From: SZUA-430 sp034440355
Lineage (GTDB): Bacteria > Pseudomonadota > Alphaproteobacteria > Micropepsales > Micropepsaceae
Length of the DNA: 64,000 nt
Direction of reading: 5' to 3'
NCBI GenBank assembly: GCA_034440355.1
Contig: JAWXBY010000014.1
Span: 47,544-111,543 of the forward strand
Under the pieces are notes generated by a model. That model was not told the DNA's origin, made no database searches, and worked only from the letters and a program-made list of their open reading frames with translations. This document shows, piece after piece, positions 42,149 to 50,863 of the stretch (the first letter of the stretch is position 1; every line of letters begins with the position of its first letter). Position numbers and translations under genes: made by a program.

Positions 42149-42514
42149 ATGCAGGTGCCAGTGCAAATCGCCCTCTCGAAAGTGCCGCAACCTACACTGG
42201 CCCGGGCGGAAGTTCTCAAAGCCGCTGGCGCGTTGGAGCGATTTCACGCTCGTATCACGTCGTGCCGCGTCGCGGTCAGCGGCCCGGACACGCGGCACCG
42301 TCAGGGCGGAGTCTTCGACGTGCACATTCGGCTGCGTGTGCCGGGCCACACCGACATCGAAGTGACGAACCGAGCGCAAGGGCGTCCGGAACAGGAGCAT
42401 CTCACAGTGGCGTTGCGCAACGCGTTTGCACAAGCGCGGCGTCAGCTTCAGGACGTTGCGCGCGAGAAGCGCGGCGACGTCAAGGCGCGTGTTCGCCGCG
42501 CGCCGATCGAATAG
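42149..42514 (+). CDS. HPF/RaiA-family ribosome hibernation factor
   Basis: A 121-residue protein with the beta-alpha fold of hibernation factors: FHARITSCRVAVSGPD, FDVHIRLRVPGHTDIEVTN and TVALRNAFAQARRQLQDVAR. These proteins bind idle 30S subunits at the mRNA/tRNA channel. The short length matches the form without the dimerising C-terminal domain. A ggag lies just before the ATG. Other copies probably exist near rpoN; this one belongs to a stress island and may act in hypoxia. Confidence 0.85.
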   Translation: MQVPVQIALSKVPQPTLARAEVLKAAGALERFHARITSCRVAVSGPDTRHRQGGVFDVHIRLRVPGHTDIEVTNRAQGRPEQEHLTVALRNAFAQARRQLQDVAREKRGDVKARVRRAPIE

Positions 42515-42649
42515 CGCGATGTGCATTCCGTTGGCGCATTTCGAATAGGCCCGCGGGGCGCGCCTGGCCAAGATCGCTCCGGCTCGCTGCCGTTGGGGCA
42601 ATCCTGAAGGAGTCGTCCGAGCGTATGCGCCTTCGCGGAGCCATGTTCG

Positions 42650-45280
42650 TTGCTGAAGCGCATCCGTCTGGTCATTGGCCGACGCTCACAGCATATTAGC
42701 CGCGTGGATCAATCGCACGACAAACACCTGATACGCGGTCTCTCTCGCGCGGAAGCTGCGCTGCGGCTTGCACAGTTCGGGCCAAACGAACTGCCCGGCA
42801 GCAAGCGGCGCAGCGTTCTGCGCGTGGCACTCGGCGTTCTGATGGAGCCGATGTTCCTGCTGCTCGCCGCCGCCGCCGGCATCTATCTCGTGGTGGGCGA
42901 TATCGGCGAGGGATTGTTTCTAACGGCGTTCGCCGCGCTGACGATCGCGCTTGTCGTTGTACAGCAAAGGCGCAGCGAGCGCGCGCTCGACGCGCTGCGT
43001 GCGATGGCTGCGCCGACGGCGCGAGTAGCTCGCGAAGGCGTGACACAGAGTATCCCGGCGCGCGAGGTCGTTCCGGGAGACCTTCTTCTGTTCGCGGAAG
43101 GCGAGCGCATCGCCGCGGATGGCGTGATGCGACGGGGACAGGGCGCACACGTCGACGAATCGCTTCTCACCGGTGAGTCGGCGCCGGTGCGCAAATCGCC
43201 GTACCTCGGTGAGGGCGTCCCGCCGGCTGCCGATCCTGGCGGCGACGACCGACCGTTCGTCTACGCCGGCACGTTGACGACACGCGGGCACGGTGTGGCG
43301 GAAGTCCTGACGACGGGCGCTGCGACGCGAGCCGGCAGGATCGGCGTCTCGCTCGCGTCGATTGAGACGTCGTCGACGCCTCTGGAACGATCGGTCGCGC
43401 GGCTCATCCGGGGTTTCGGCCTCTTCGCGCTGTTCGTGAGTGCCACGATCGCTCTGTACTACGGCCTGGTGAAGCACGACTGGCTGCAAGGGACACTCTC
43501 GGCTATCGCCCTCGCCATGGCGATGCTGCCGGAAGAATTTCCCATGGTGTTGATGGTGTTTGTGGCGCTCGGGGCTTGGCGCTTGGCGCAATTGAAGGTC
43601 CTGGCCCGCCGTCCGGTTGTGGTGGAGACGCTTGGAGCCGCGACCGTGCTCTGCGTCGACAAGACTGGCACGCTGACCGAAAATCGCATGCGCATCCGGA
43701 CGCTGGTCGCCGGCGGCATCCAAGAGAGCGTTCCACCCGGCGCAGGCGCTCTGCCCGAAAGCCATCACCGTTTGGTGGAATATGCTCTGCTCGCTTCGCA
43801 TACGTCGGTGTTCGATCCGATGGATCGGGCGGTTTCGGAGCTCGCGCGCGCCACGTTAAGCGGCACGGAGCACCTGCACGGAAACTGGACGCTCGCGCAG
43901 GAATACGAACTGACGCCGGGATTCCTGGCGATGTCACACGCCTGGCGCGCCGAGGACGGCGCATATGTCGTCGCGGCGAAGGGCGCACCGGAGGCCATCA
44001 TCGATCTTTGCCACCTGGCCGATGCCGAGTCAGCGCCAATTCTCGATGCGGTGGAGCGGCTCGCGAAGGCGGGAGAGCGCGTCCTCGCCGTGGCGGCCGG
44101 CCGTTCGACCGCGAGCGCGTTGCCGGCCGAACAGCACGACTTCGACTTCGAGTTCTTGGGCTTGACCGGCTTCGTAGATCCGTTGCGCGTTACGGCCCAT
44201 GATGCGGTGGAGGAGGCGCGCCGCGCGGGCATCAGGGTCATGATGCTGACGGGCGATTACCCGGCAACCGCCGCCGCCATCGCGCACGAAGCCGGCATCG
44301 ATCTTCAAGGTGGCGTGCTGTCGGGCGCCGACATTGCCGCGATGGATGACGGGACGCTGCGCAAAGCCGTCGGTGCCACGCAGGTCTTCGCGCGCATTCT
44401 GCCCGAACAAAAGCTGCGCTTGGTGCAGGCGCTAAAGGCGAATGGCGAGTTCGTCGCTATGACGGGCGACGGGGTGAACGATGCCCCGGCGCTCAAGGCC
44501 GCCGACGTCGGTATTGCCATGGGCGCACGCGGGAGCGACGTCGCCCGCGAGGCAGCGTCGATTGTGCTGCTCGACGAAGACCTCGGGCGTATCGTCAGCG
44601 CGGTTCGCATGGGGCGGCGCATCTTCGAGAACCTGCGCAAGGTCATGATCTATATCGCCGCGATGCATGTACCGATTGCCGGCCTGGCGCTGCTGCCGAT
44701 TGTCTTCGGCTTGCCGCCATTGCTGCTGCCCATGCACATCGCCTTGATCGAGATGGTCATCGACCCCGCGTGCTCCGTCGTGTTCGAACGAACGCCGGAA
44801 GAGCCCGACATTATGCGTCACGGCCCGCGGCCTGCATCGCAGGCCATCATGGGCAAGCCCCAACTGGCGCTGGCGCTAGTCCAAGGCCTGTCGCTGCTCA
44901 TCGGGACGCTCGCGATCTACTGGGTCGCCCTCAACCAAAGTCTTCCGGTGGATCAAGCCCGAGCATTGACGTTTCTTGCACTGACAGCCGGCAATTTGAC
45001 TCTCGTGCGCGTCAACTCAACGCTCGGTAGCGCGTTTCGCGGCCTATTCCATCCTGGCCACGCGGCGTTTTGGATCATGGTCGCTCTGGTCACGTTAGGC
45101 ATGACGCTGGCACTTGCCGTTCCGGCGTTTCGCGCGCTGCTGCACTTCGACGTTCCGCCGGCCTGGCATATCGTTGCGGCGACCACGGCGGGCGTGGCCT
45201 CCGCCGGGTGGTTCGATTTGCTGAAACCCCTGGCAAGCGTGCGGCGTGCCTTTGGGATGCAGACAAGCAAGTCTGCATGA
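42650..45280 (+). CDS. Cation-transporting P-type ATPase (P2, calcium-type)
   Basis: An 876-residue P-type pump. The N-terminal cation-ATPase segment (GLSRAEAALRLAQFGPNELP) is followed by helices 1-2, the actuator TGES in DESLLTGESAPV, the helix-4 ion site PEEFP, the phosphorylated Asp D337 in DKTGTL, the hinge MTGDGVNDAPALK, and a C-terminal helical domain. The PEEFP variant of the Ca-ATPase PEGLP leaves the ion uncertain (calcium, manganese or proton exchange). The TTG at 42650 has ggag 9 bp upstream; GTG 42704 is an alternative. It lies in the stress island, 135 bp after the hibernation factor gene. Confidence 0.9.
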   Translation: MLKRIRLVIGRRSQHISRVDQSHDKHLIRGLSRAEAALRLAQFGPNELPGSKRRSVLRVALGVLMEPMFLLLAAAAGIYLVVGDIGEGLFLTAFAALTIALVVVQQRRSERALDALRAMAAPTARVAREGVTQSIPAREVVPGDLLLFAEGERIAADGVMRRGQGAHVDESLLTGESAPVRKSPYLGEGVPPAADPGGDDRPFVYAGTLTTRGHGVAEVLTTGAATRAGRIGVSLASIETSSTPLERSVARLIRGFGLFALFVSATIALYYGLVKHDWLQGTLSAIALAMAMLPEEFPMVLMVFVALGAWRLAQLKVLARRPVVVETLGAATVLCVDKTGTLTENRMRIRTLVAGGIQESVPPGAGALPESHHRLVEYALLASHTSVFDPMDRAVSELARATLSGTEHLHGNWTLAQEYELTPGFLAMSHAWRAEDGAYVVAAKGAPEAIIDLCHLADAESAPILDAVERLAKAGERVLAVAAGRSTASALPAEQHDFDFEFLGLTGFVDPLRVTAHDAVEEARRAGIRVMMLTGDYPATAAAIAHEAGIDLQGGVLSGADIAAMDDGTLRKAVGATQVFARILPEQKLRLVQALKANGEFVAMTGDGVNDAPALKAADVGIAMGARGSDVAREAASIVLLDEDLGRIVSAVRMGRRIFENLRKVMIYIAAMHVPIAGLALLPIVFGLPPLLLPMHIALIEMVIDPACSVVFERTPEEPDIMRHGPRPASQAIMGKPQLALALVQGLSLLIGTLAIYWVALNQSLPVDQARALTFLALTAGNLTLVRVNSTLGSAFRGLFHPGHAAFWIMVALVTLGMTLALAVPAFRALLHFDVPPAWHIVAATTAGVASAGWFDLLKPLASVRRAFGMQTSKSA

Positions 45281-45294
45281 CGTCGGCGGTGAAA

Positions 45295-45756
45295 TCACGC
45301 GTCGTGGTCGCCGCGGGTCAGCAGACGCTCGATCTCGTGGACGGGATGCTTTGTGAGATCCTTGTTCACTTCGCCGATGATCTTGGCGAGCAGCGACTGC
45401 GAGAACGACTGACGCAGGTCGGCGAGCGTTCTCGGCGGCGCAACGACAAGCAGGGCCGAAATATCGCCCGCCGTATTGCGCGCGTCGAGCATATGGGCGA
45501 CGTGCTGGGCAAAACGGTGCTCGGCAATGTCGTGCCAGTCGGTTTGCTCGACGCTGCTGCGCCGTCCCGCTAAGTGCTCGGAGCGTCCGGGCCGGTCGGT
45601 GCCTGTTGCAGCCGTGGCGGGATTTGCAGCATCTTTGAAGACGTCTTCGCGTTTGAGATTAGGAAAGGCCGCGTCGCCTTCGTTGCGGAGCACGAGCGCT
45701 TTACGACCGTCGCCCACAAGCACCCACGCATTATGCGGGAGCGAAAATCTACTCAT
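45295..45756 (-). CDS. Host attachment family protein (eRF1-like baeRF fold)
   Basis: A 153-residue protein of the family annotated as 'required for attachment to host cells'. Recognisable parts are WVLVGDGRKALVLRNEGD at the start, WHDIAEHRFAQHVAHMLD mid-chain, and LLVVAPPRTLADLRQSFSQSL near the end. The fold relates to bacterial eRF1-like proteins, suggesting a ribosome-linked role under stress rather than adhesion. The ATG at 45756 has aaggga upstream. A full FNR/FixK box lies 58 bp before it. Its end is 14 bp from the P-type ATPase stop. Confidence 0.8.
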   Translation of the reverse strand: MSRFSLPHNAWVLVGDGRKALVLRNEGDAAFPNLKREDVFKDAANPATAATGTDRPGRSEHLAGRRSSVEQTDWHDIAEHRFAQHVAHMLDARNTAGDISALLVVAPPRTLADLRQSFSQSLLAKIIGEVNKDLTKHPVHEIERLLTRGDHDA

Positions 45757-45813
45757 GTCGTTGATCCCTTTTTCGAACAGCGATTCCAGTAGTTCACGTA
45801 GGCCACCACGACC

Positions 45814-45827
45814 TTGATGTGGGTCAA
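45814..45827. promoter_or_regulatory. FNR/FixK-type box before the host-attachment-like gene
   Basis: TTGATGTGGGTCAA is a full match to TTGAY-N4-RTCAA. It lies 58-71 bp before the ATG at 45756 and about 60 bp downstream of the phosphorylase stop, the classical spacing for FNR activation. Confidence 0.68.
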
Positions 45828-45885
45828 GTACGGTCGCTTTCCGGCCGCGCGCGGCACGAGGGAGAGTACGAACCACTGGGCGAAC

Positions 45886-47412
45886 TCAGTCTCCTGCGAT
45901 CGCAACGGCGCCCTCGTGCGCAGCGCCGTATTGCAGCGCGTACGCGAGTTCACCCGGCGATTCGGCGTGCACAGTGAACAGGGGCTGATCCTTACCGACG
46001 CGATCGCCGACCCGGACATGGAGGTCGAGCCCTGCGGCGGGAGCACGCGGTGCGCCCGCGAGCTTGGCGATGCGCGCCAGCCTGCGATTGTCCATGCGCG
46101 TGACGCGTCCTGCGGTCGGAGCCAAGAACACGTGCTGATGCGGCGCTGTCGGCGGCGACCGCATACCGCCTTGTGCTTCACAGATGGCCTCAAGTTTCCG
46201 CAAAGCAGCACCGCCCTCCAAGAGCGCCCGCGCTTGTGCGGCTCCAAGACCGGGTGTCGCATGGCCGCCCATTTCTAAAATATGGCCGGCAAGCGTAATA
46301 GCGCGCTCGGCCAAGTCCTGCGGCGCGTGCAATTCGCGGCGCAACACGGCCAGCAAGTCGCGCGCCTCGAGCGCCGGTCCGATGCCCCGGCCGATCGGTT
46401 GCGTGCCATCGGTCAGAACGATTTTGACCGAAAGGCCCAACGCAGCGCCCGCGTCGGTCAGGCGCGTGGCGAGGGATTGAGCGCTTGCGGCGCTTCGAAC
46501 CTTTGCCGTGGGGCCGACGGGAATGTCGATCAGTGCATGGGTTGCACCCGCAGCCACCTTCTTCGACAGAACCGATGCCGTCAGTTGGCCGTCGCTGTCG
46601 AAGTCGAGCGGCCGCTCGACGTGAATGAGGATGTCGTCGGCCGGGCTGATGCCCATGCCGCCGCCCCAGACCACGCATCCACCTTCGCGTTCCACCACGC
46701 GCCTCATGTCAGGCAGGCTAAGCACAACCGGGGCAATGACCTCCATCGTATCGGCGGTTCCAGCCGGAGACGTGATCGCCCGCGAGGATGTCTTGGGCAT
46801 CGTGAGACCCGCCGCTGCGACGATCGCGACAACGATCGGCGTCGTGCGGTTGCCGGGCAGCCCGCCGATGCAATGCTTGTCGACGATCGGACGCGCGTGC
46901 CACGTCAGCTGTGCGCCCGCCGAGACCATGGCGCGCGTCAGTCCGATCGTCTCATCAAGCGACAGATGATCGCCGGCGCAAGCGGTAACGAACGACGCCA
47001 TCTCGAGACCGGAATAGCGGCCCCCGACGACGTCGGCGATGATGTGATCGAAGTCGCGGGCTTCGAGGGTCTGCCCGTAGATCTTGGCGCGCACCTTCGA
47101 AAAGGACTCGACGGGGTCGGGGTGCGAAACATCGACGACGTTTCCCGGATGAGCGCCGAGAGCGTCCCATGCAGCGTCGGACAAGCCGGCTTCGTGTCTG
47201 TCGATCAGGTTCGTATGCACGACATTGAGCGTCGCGATAACCTCGCGCCCGTTGAGCGACAGGCGCACGCGCGCAAGCGCCGCGAAGCCCTCCGATCGAC
47301 ACACCTCGCAATCGGCATGCATGTACACAACCGGCTCTTGATAGGTGTCTATGCCGATGCGAACGACGCGCAAGCGATGATGGCGGCTGTCGGAGTCGAT
47401 CTTGCTGGACAT
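45886..47412 (-). CDS. Thymidine phosphorylase family protein, AMP phosphorylase-like
   Basis: A 508-residue pyrimidine-nucleoside-phosphorylase-fold enzyme. Core motifs include DKHCIGGLPGNRTTPIVVAI and SSRAITSPAGTADTMEV (phosphate and base sites), with GGMGISPADDILIHVERPLD later. It is about 70 residues longer than DeoA because of an N-terminal extension (residues 1-85), which is typical of archaeal AMP phosphorylase and related bacterial forms. It could therefore split AMP or nucleosides by phosphate, salvaging nucleotides under energy stress. An FNR-like site lies 33 bp before the ATG. No Rubisco or ribose-bisphosphate isomerase gene is nearby. Confidence 0.83.
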   Translation of the reverse strand: MSSKIDSDSRHHRLRVVRIGIDTYQEPVVYMHADCEVCRSEGFAALARVRLSLNGREVIATLNVVHTNLIDRHEAGLSDAAWDALGAHPGNVVDVSHPDPVESFSKVRAKIYGQTLEARDFDHIIADVVGGRYSGLEMASFVTACAGDHLSLDETIGLTRAMVSAGAQLTWHARPIVDKHCIGGLPGNRTTPIVVAIVAAAGLTMPKTSSRAITSPAGTADTMEVIAPVVLSLPDMRRVVEREGGCVVWGGGMGISPADDILIHVERPLDFDSDGQLTASVLSKKVAAGATHALIDIPVGPTAKVRSAASAQSLATRLTDAGAALGLSVKIVLTDGTQPIGRGIGPALEARDLLAVLRRELHAPQDLAERAITLAGHILEMGGHATPGLGAAQARALLEGGAALRKLEAICEAQGGMRSPPTAPHQHVFLAPTAGRVTRMDNRRLARIAKLAGAPRAPAAGLDLHVRVGDRVGKDQPLFTVHAESPGELAYALQYGAAHEGAVAIAGD

Positions 47413-47444
47413 CTCAGGACTTTCGAGCGGATTCTGATTGCCCT

Positions 47445-47458
47445 CTGACTTGGATCAA
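47445..47458. promoter_or_regulatory. FNR/FixK-like site before the phosphorylase gene
   Basis: Read on the minus strand it is TTGATCCAAGTCAG, one mismatch from TTGAY-N4-RTCAA. It lies 33 bp before the phosphorylase ATG. Confidence 0.5.
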
Positions 47459-47560
47459 TTGCCCGCGCTCGCGCGACAGGCAGTATGCCGCACGTAGGCA
47501 CGAGGGAAACTGGCGCTTTTGTGCGATCCCGCGCCTTGATACCGCGGCGCTGGCTGGCGC

Positions 47561-47574
47561 TTGATCTGGCTCAA
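47561..47574. promoter_or_regulatory. FNR/FixK-like site before the MacA-type gene
   Basis: TTGATCTGGCTCAA differs from TTGAY-N4-RTCAA at one base. It lies 53 bp before the ATG of the membrane-fusion protein gene and is divergent from the site at 47445, so both directions from this 214-bp region may be FNR-controlled. Confidence 0.5.
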
Positions 47575-47626
47575 GTTGGGGTCCGTCGTTCGAGATTAGC
47601 CTAAACGCTAATCTGGACGTCTCACC

Positions 47627-48889
47627 ATGCAGCAGCTTGTACGAGTCGACCTCAAAACGGTCCTCGAAAAGAATCGCACCACTGACTGGGGCCGTTTCTT
47701 GCCACCGAGTTGGGTGTTGATTGCGCTCGGCGTGGTTCTCGTCGCCGTGCTCGCGTACTGGTATTTCGCCGGCACTGGCACGACTGAAATCACCTACACG
47801 ACCCAGCCGATCGTGCGCGGCGATTTAGCGGTCAACGTTCGCGCGACGGGCACGATCGAACCCACGGATCAGGTCGACATTTCGAGCGAGCTCTCTGGCA
47901 CCGTTCGCTCCGTCTATGTCGACTACAACGACACGGTAAAGAAGGGCCAGGTTCTGGCTGAACTCGACACCGAGACGTTGGACGCGCAAATCGCAAGCTC
48001 TCGCGCCACGCGGGGCGCACGCGAGGCGAAGGTGAGGGAACTGCAGGCGACCGTCTCAGAAACAAAAGCTGCCTATGACCGCGCGAAGACTCTGCGCGAA
48101 CGGCAATTCCTCTCCGCCGCGGGGTTGGAGCAAGCGCGTGCCGCTTACGACCGCGCAGTAGCCTCGCTCGGTAGCGCGAGAGCCGACGTGCAAACAGCAC
48201 AAGCCGATCTCAAGACCAAGCAAACCAATCTCGGCAAGGCGACGATCCGCTCGCCGATCAGCGGCATCGTACTCGACCGCAACGTCGAGCCTGGACAGAC
48301 CGTCGCCTCGTCGCTGCAGGCGCCGGTTCTGTTTAAGCTCGCGCAGGACCTGAAGCGCATGCAGCTGGAAGTCGATATCGACGAGGCCGACGTGTCTCAG
48401 GTGCAGAAGGGCGACAACGCGACCTTCTGGGTCGAAGGCTTCCCGGAGAAGACGTTCCCGGCCCAGATTACGGCCGTGCGTTATTCATCGGAGACCGTCG
48501 CAGGCGTTGTGACCTATAAGGCGATCTTGACGATCGACAATTCCGAACTGTTGCTGCGGCCCGGCATGACCGCGACCGCCGACATCCGCGTCGAGGACGT
48601 GAAGGATGCGTTGCTTGTCCCAAATGCCGCGCTACGTTTCGAGCCGCCGACGGTGACGAGCGACAACCGTTCTTGGCTTCAACGCCTGATGCCGCGTGGC
48701 CCGGGGCAAAGAACCAGTCAGGCCAGCAAATCGCCCGGCACCGGAAAGTCCGTCTGGGTCCTCGTCAACAAGCAGGCGGTGGAGCGGCCGATCAAGACCG
48801 GCGTCAGCGACGGCACGAACACCGTCGTCACCGGCGGCGAGCTCAAGACCAGCGAAAGCGTCGTCGTCGACGCCGACACCGGCAGCTGA
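47627..48889 (+). CDS. MacA-type periplasmic membrane-fusion protein
   Basis: A 420-residue HlyD/RND-type adaptor anchored by one helix (about 30-50, VLIALGVVLVAVLAYWYF). It has the barrel-sandwich start (VRATGTIEPTDQVDISSELS, GTVRSVYVDYNDTVKKGQVL), a coiled-coil hairpin (about 120-200), the returning lipoyl half (TIRSPISGIVLDRNVEPG), and beta-barrel domains. It should join the ABC exporter encoded next to an outer-membrane channel located elsewhere. It is the first gene of a three-gene operon. Confidence 0.9.
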   Translation: MQQLVRVDLKTVLEKNRTTDWGRFLPPSWVLIALGVVLVAVLAYWYFAGTGTTEITYTTQPIVRGDLAVNVRATGTIEPTDQVDISSELSGTVRSVYVDYNDTVKKGQVLAELDTETLDAQIASSRATRGAREAKVRELQATVSETKAAYDRAKTLRERQFLSAAGLEQARAAYDRAVASLGSARADVQTAQADLKTKQTNLGKATIRSPISGIVLDRNVEPGQTVASSLQAPVLFKLAQDLKRMQLEVDIDEADVSQVQKGDNATFWVEGFPEKTFPAQITAVRYSSETVAGVVTYKAILTIDNSELLLRPGMTATADIRVEDVKDALLVPNAALRFEPPTVTSDNRSWLQRLMPRGPGQRTSQASKSPGTGKSVWVLVNKQAVERPIKTGVSDGTNTVVTGGELKTSESVVVDADTGS

Positions 48890-48899
48890 GCACCGACCG

Positions 48900-49625
48900 A
48901 TGGGCGACGCCAATCCGAGCAATGCAACCACGCCGCTGATTGAATTTCGCGGCGTGACCAAAGTCTTCGGCGAAGGCGACGCGGCCGTGCGCGCGCTGGC
49001 CGGCGTCGACATGATCATCCGCCGCGGCGAATTCGTGGCCATCATGGGCCCCAGCGGCTCCGGCAAATCGACGGCAATGAACATCTTGGGCGGTCTCGAT
49101 ACGCCGACCGGGGGCGAATATTTCTTCGACGGCGTTTCGGTCGGTAAGCTCAGCCTCGACGATTGCGCGCTGCTCCGGCGTCACTTCCTGGGCTTCGTGT
49201 TTCAGGGCTACAATCTGCTCGCTCGCACGTCCGCGGTCGAGAATGTGGAGCTGCCTCTCGTCTATCGCGGCGTGCCGGTGGAGGAGCGCAGGCGCGCGGC
49301 GATGTCCGCGCTTGCCAAGGTGGGGCTTCAAGGCCGCGAGTATTTCGAGCCGGCCAAACTCTCCGGCGGCCAGCAGCAGCGCGTTGCGATCGCCCGCGCC
49401 ATCGTCAGCGCGCCGGAGGTTCTGCTTGCCGACGAGCCCACCGGCAATCTCGACACCGCCAAGAGCCGCGAGATCATGGATCTGTTGACCGAACTGCGCC
49501 GCGCCGAAGGCATCACCATCATCATGGTGACGCACGAGCCAGACATGGCGAACTATGCCGACCGCATCATACGCTTCGTCGACGGCCTGATTGTGGCCGA
49601 CGCCGCGCCGCGCGAGGCCGCCTGA
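48900..49625 (+). CDS. MacB-type ABC transporter ATP-binding protein
   Basis: A 241-residue ATPase. Walker A GPSGSGKST, the Q-loop FVFQGYNLL, signature LSGGQQQR, Walker B VLLADEPTGNLD and the H-loop VTHEPD are all intact. LARTSAVENVELPLVYRGV is typical of the LolD/MacB group. The ATG at 48900 lies 10 bp after the membrane-fusion gene stop and is the start giving the normal length. It powers the permease of the next gene. Confidence 0.93.
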   Translation: MGDANPSNATTPLIEFRGVTKVFGEGDAAVRALAGVDMIIRRGEFVAIMGPSGSGKSTAMNILGGLDTPTGGEYFFDGVSVGKLSLDDCALLRRHFLGFVFQGYNLLARTSAVENVELPLVYRGVPVEERRRAAMSALAKVGLQGREYFEPAKLSGGQQQRVAIARAIVSAPEVLLADEPTGNLDTAKSREIMDLLTELRRAEGITIIMVTHEPDMANYADRIIRFVDGLIVADAAPREAA

Positions 49626-50827
49626 TGCTGCGCGAAGCGTTCAAGCTGGCCATCCGCACCATCAGGCGCAACGCGATGCGATCGTTTCTGACCGTGCTCG
49701 GCATCGTCATCGGCGTCGGCGCCGTTATCGGCATGGTGACGACGGGCCAGGGAACGACGGCCCAGGTGACGGCCGACATGGCCAAGCTCGGTACCAACCT
49801 GTTGATGGTGCGTACGGGCCGCGGCTTTGGACCGCCGACCGCGGCTTCGAAGAACTTCAGCCTCGACGACGTCAACGCGATGGAAGCGCAAATTCCGGGC
49901 GTCAGGATCGCGGTGCCGTCGGGTTCGCGAAACATGACGGCGATCTACGGCAACGAAAACTACAACACCAGCGTCACCGGCAGCGACAACCGCTTCTTCG
50001 ACGCGCGGCAGTGGACGCTGGCCCAAGGGCGGTTCTTTCAGCCGGGTGAACTCAGTGCCGGCAGTGCCGTCTGCGTGATCGGCGAGACGGTGCGCAAGGC
50101 GATCTTCGGCAAAAGCAAACCGATCGGCGAAACGATCAGGCTTGAGAAACTGTCGTGCAACGTCGTCGGGCTGTTGGCGTCGAAGGGCGCTTCGACCGCA
50201 GGCCCCGATCAGGACGATATCGTCGTCATACCCCTGCGCATGTTTCAGCGCCGCGTCTCGGGAAATCGAGACGTCTCGAGCATGATCATCGTCGCGAAAG
50301 ACGGCGTCTCGACGACCAAGGTGCAGCGCGACGTCCAGCGCCTCCTGCGCGAGCGGCGGCGCATCAAGCCGGGCGAGGACGACGACTTCGACGTCATGGA
50401 CACGAAGCAAATGGCCTCGACCATGACGAGCGTGACGAGCACGCTCACCGGCCTCTTGAGCGCGGTCGCCGCCGTCAGCCTGCTCGTCGGCGGCATCGGC
50501 ATCATGAACATCATGTTGGTGTCGGTGACGGAGCGCACGCGCGAGATCGGCATACGCCTCGCCATCGGCGCGCAGGCGCGGCAAGTGCTGCTGCAATTCC
50601 TGGTCGAGGCGGTGGTCCTGTCGCTATTCGGCGGCCTCGCGGGCATCGCCGCCGGGTTGGCCTTCGCCGCCTTCGCGACCTCAATGCTCGGCGTGCCCTA
50701 CATCGTCGACGTGCCGACCGTCATCGTCGCCTTCGCTTTTTCGGCGCTCGTCGGCATCGTCTTCGGCTATTTCCCCGCCCAACGCGCATCGCGCCTCAAC
50801 CCGATCGACGCGTTGCGCCATGAGTAA
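49625..50827 (+). CDS. MacB-type ABC transporter permease
   Basis: A 400-residue four-helix permease: an N-terminal helix (about 20-42), a large periplasmic MacB_PCD domain (about 50-270) and three C-terminal helices (FtsX domain, from LLSAVAAVSLLVGGIGIMNIM). ERTREIGIRLAIGA is the coupling segment. The ATG shares its first base with the stop of the ATPase gene, so both are coupled. Possible cargo ranges from peptides and macrolides to other amphiphilic molecules. Confidence 0.92.
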   Translation: MLREAFKLAIRTIRRNAMRSFLTVLGIVIGVGAVIGMVTTGQGTTAQVTADMAKLGTNLLMVRTGRGFGPPTAASKNFSLDDVNAMEAQIPGVRIAVPSGSRNMTAIYGNENYNTSVTGSDNRFFDARQWTLAQGRFFQPGELSAGSAVCVIGETVRKAIFGKSKPIGETIRLEKLSCNVVGLLASKGASTAGPDQDDIVVIPLRMFQRRVSGNRDVSSMIIVAKDGVSTTKVQRDVQRLLRERRRIKPGEDDDFDVMDTKQMASTMTSVTSTLTGLLSAVAAVSLLVGGIGIMNIMLVSVTERTREIGIRLAIGAQARQVLLQFLVEAVVLSLFGGLAGIAAGLAFAAFATSMLGVPYIVDVPTVIVAFAFSALVGIVFGYFPAQRASRLNPIDALRHE

Positions 50828-50863
50828 CAAGGGTTAGATAACTTCGGCCGTCAGAGCCCACGC

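Noticed and set aside
42695..42712. Half FNR-like GGATCAA near the P-type ATPase start
   Set aside because: Only one half-site matches and it lies within the probable coding sequence.
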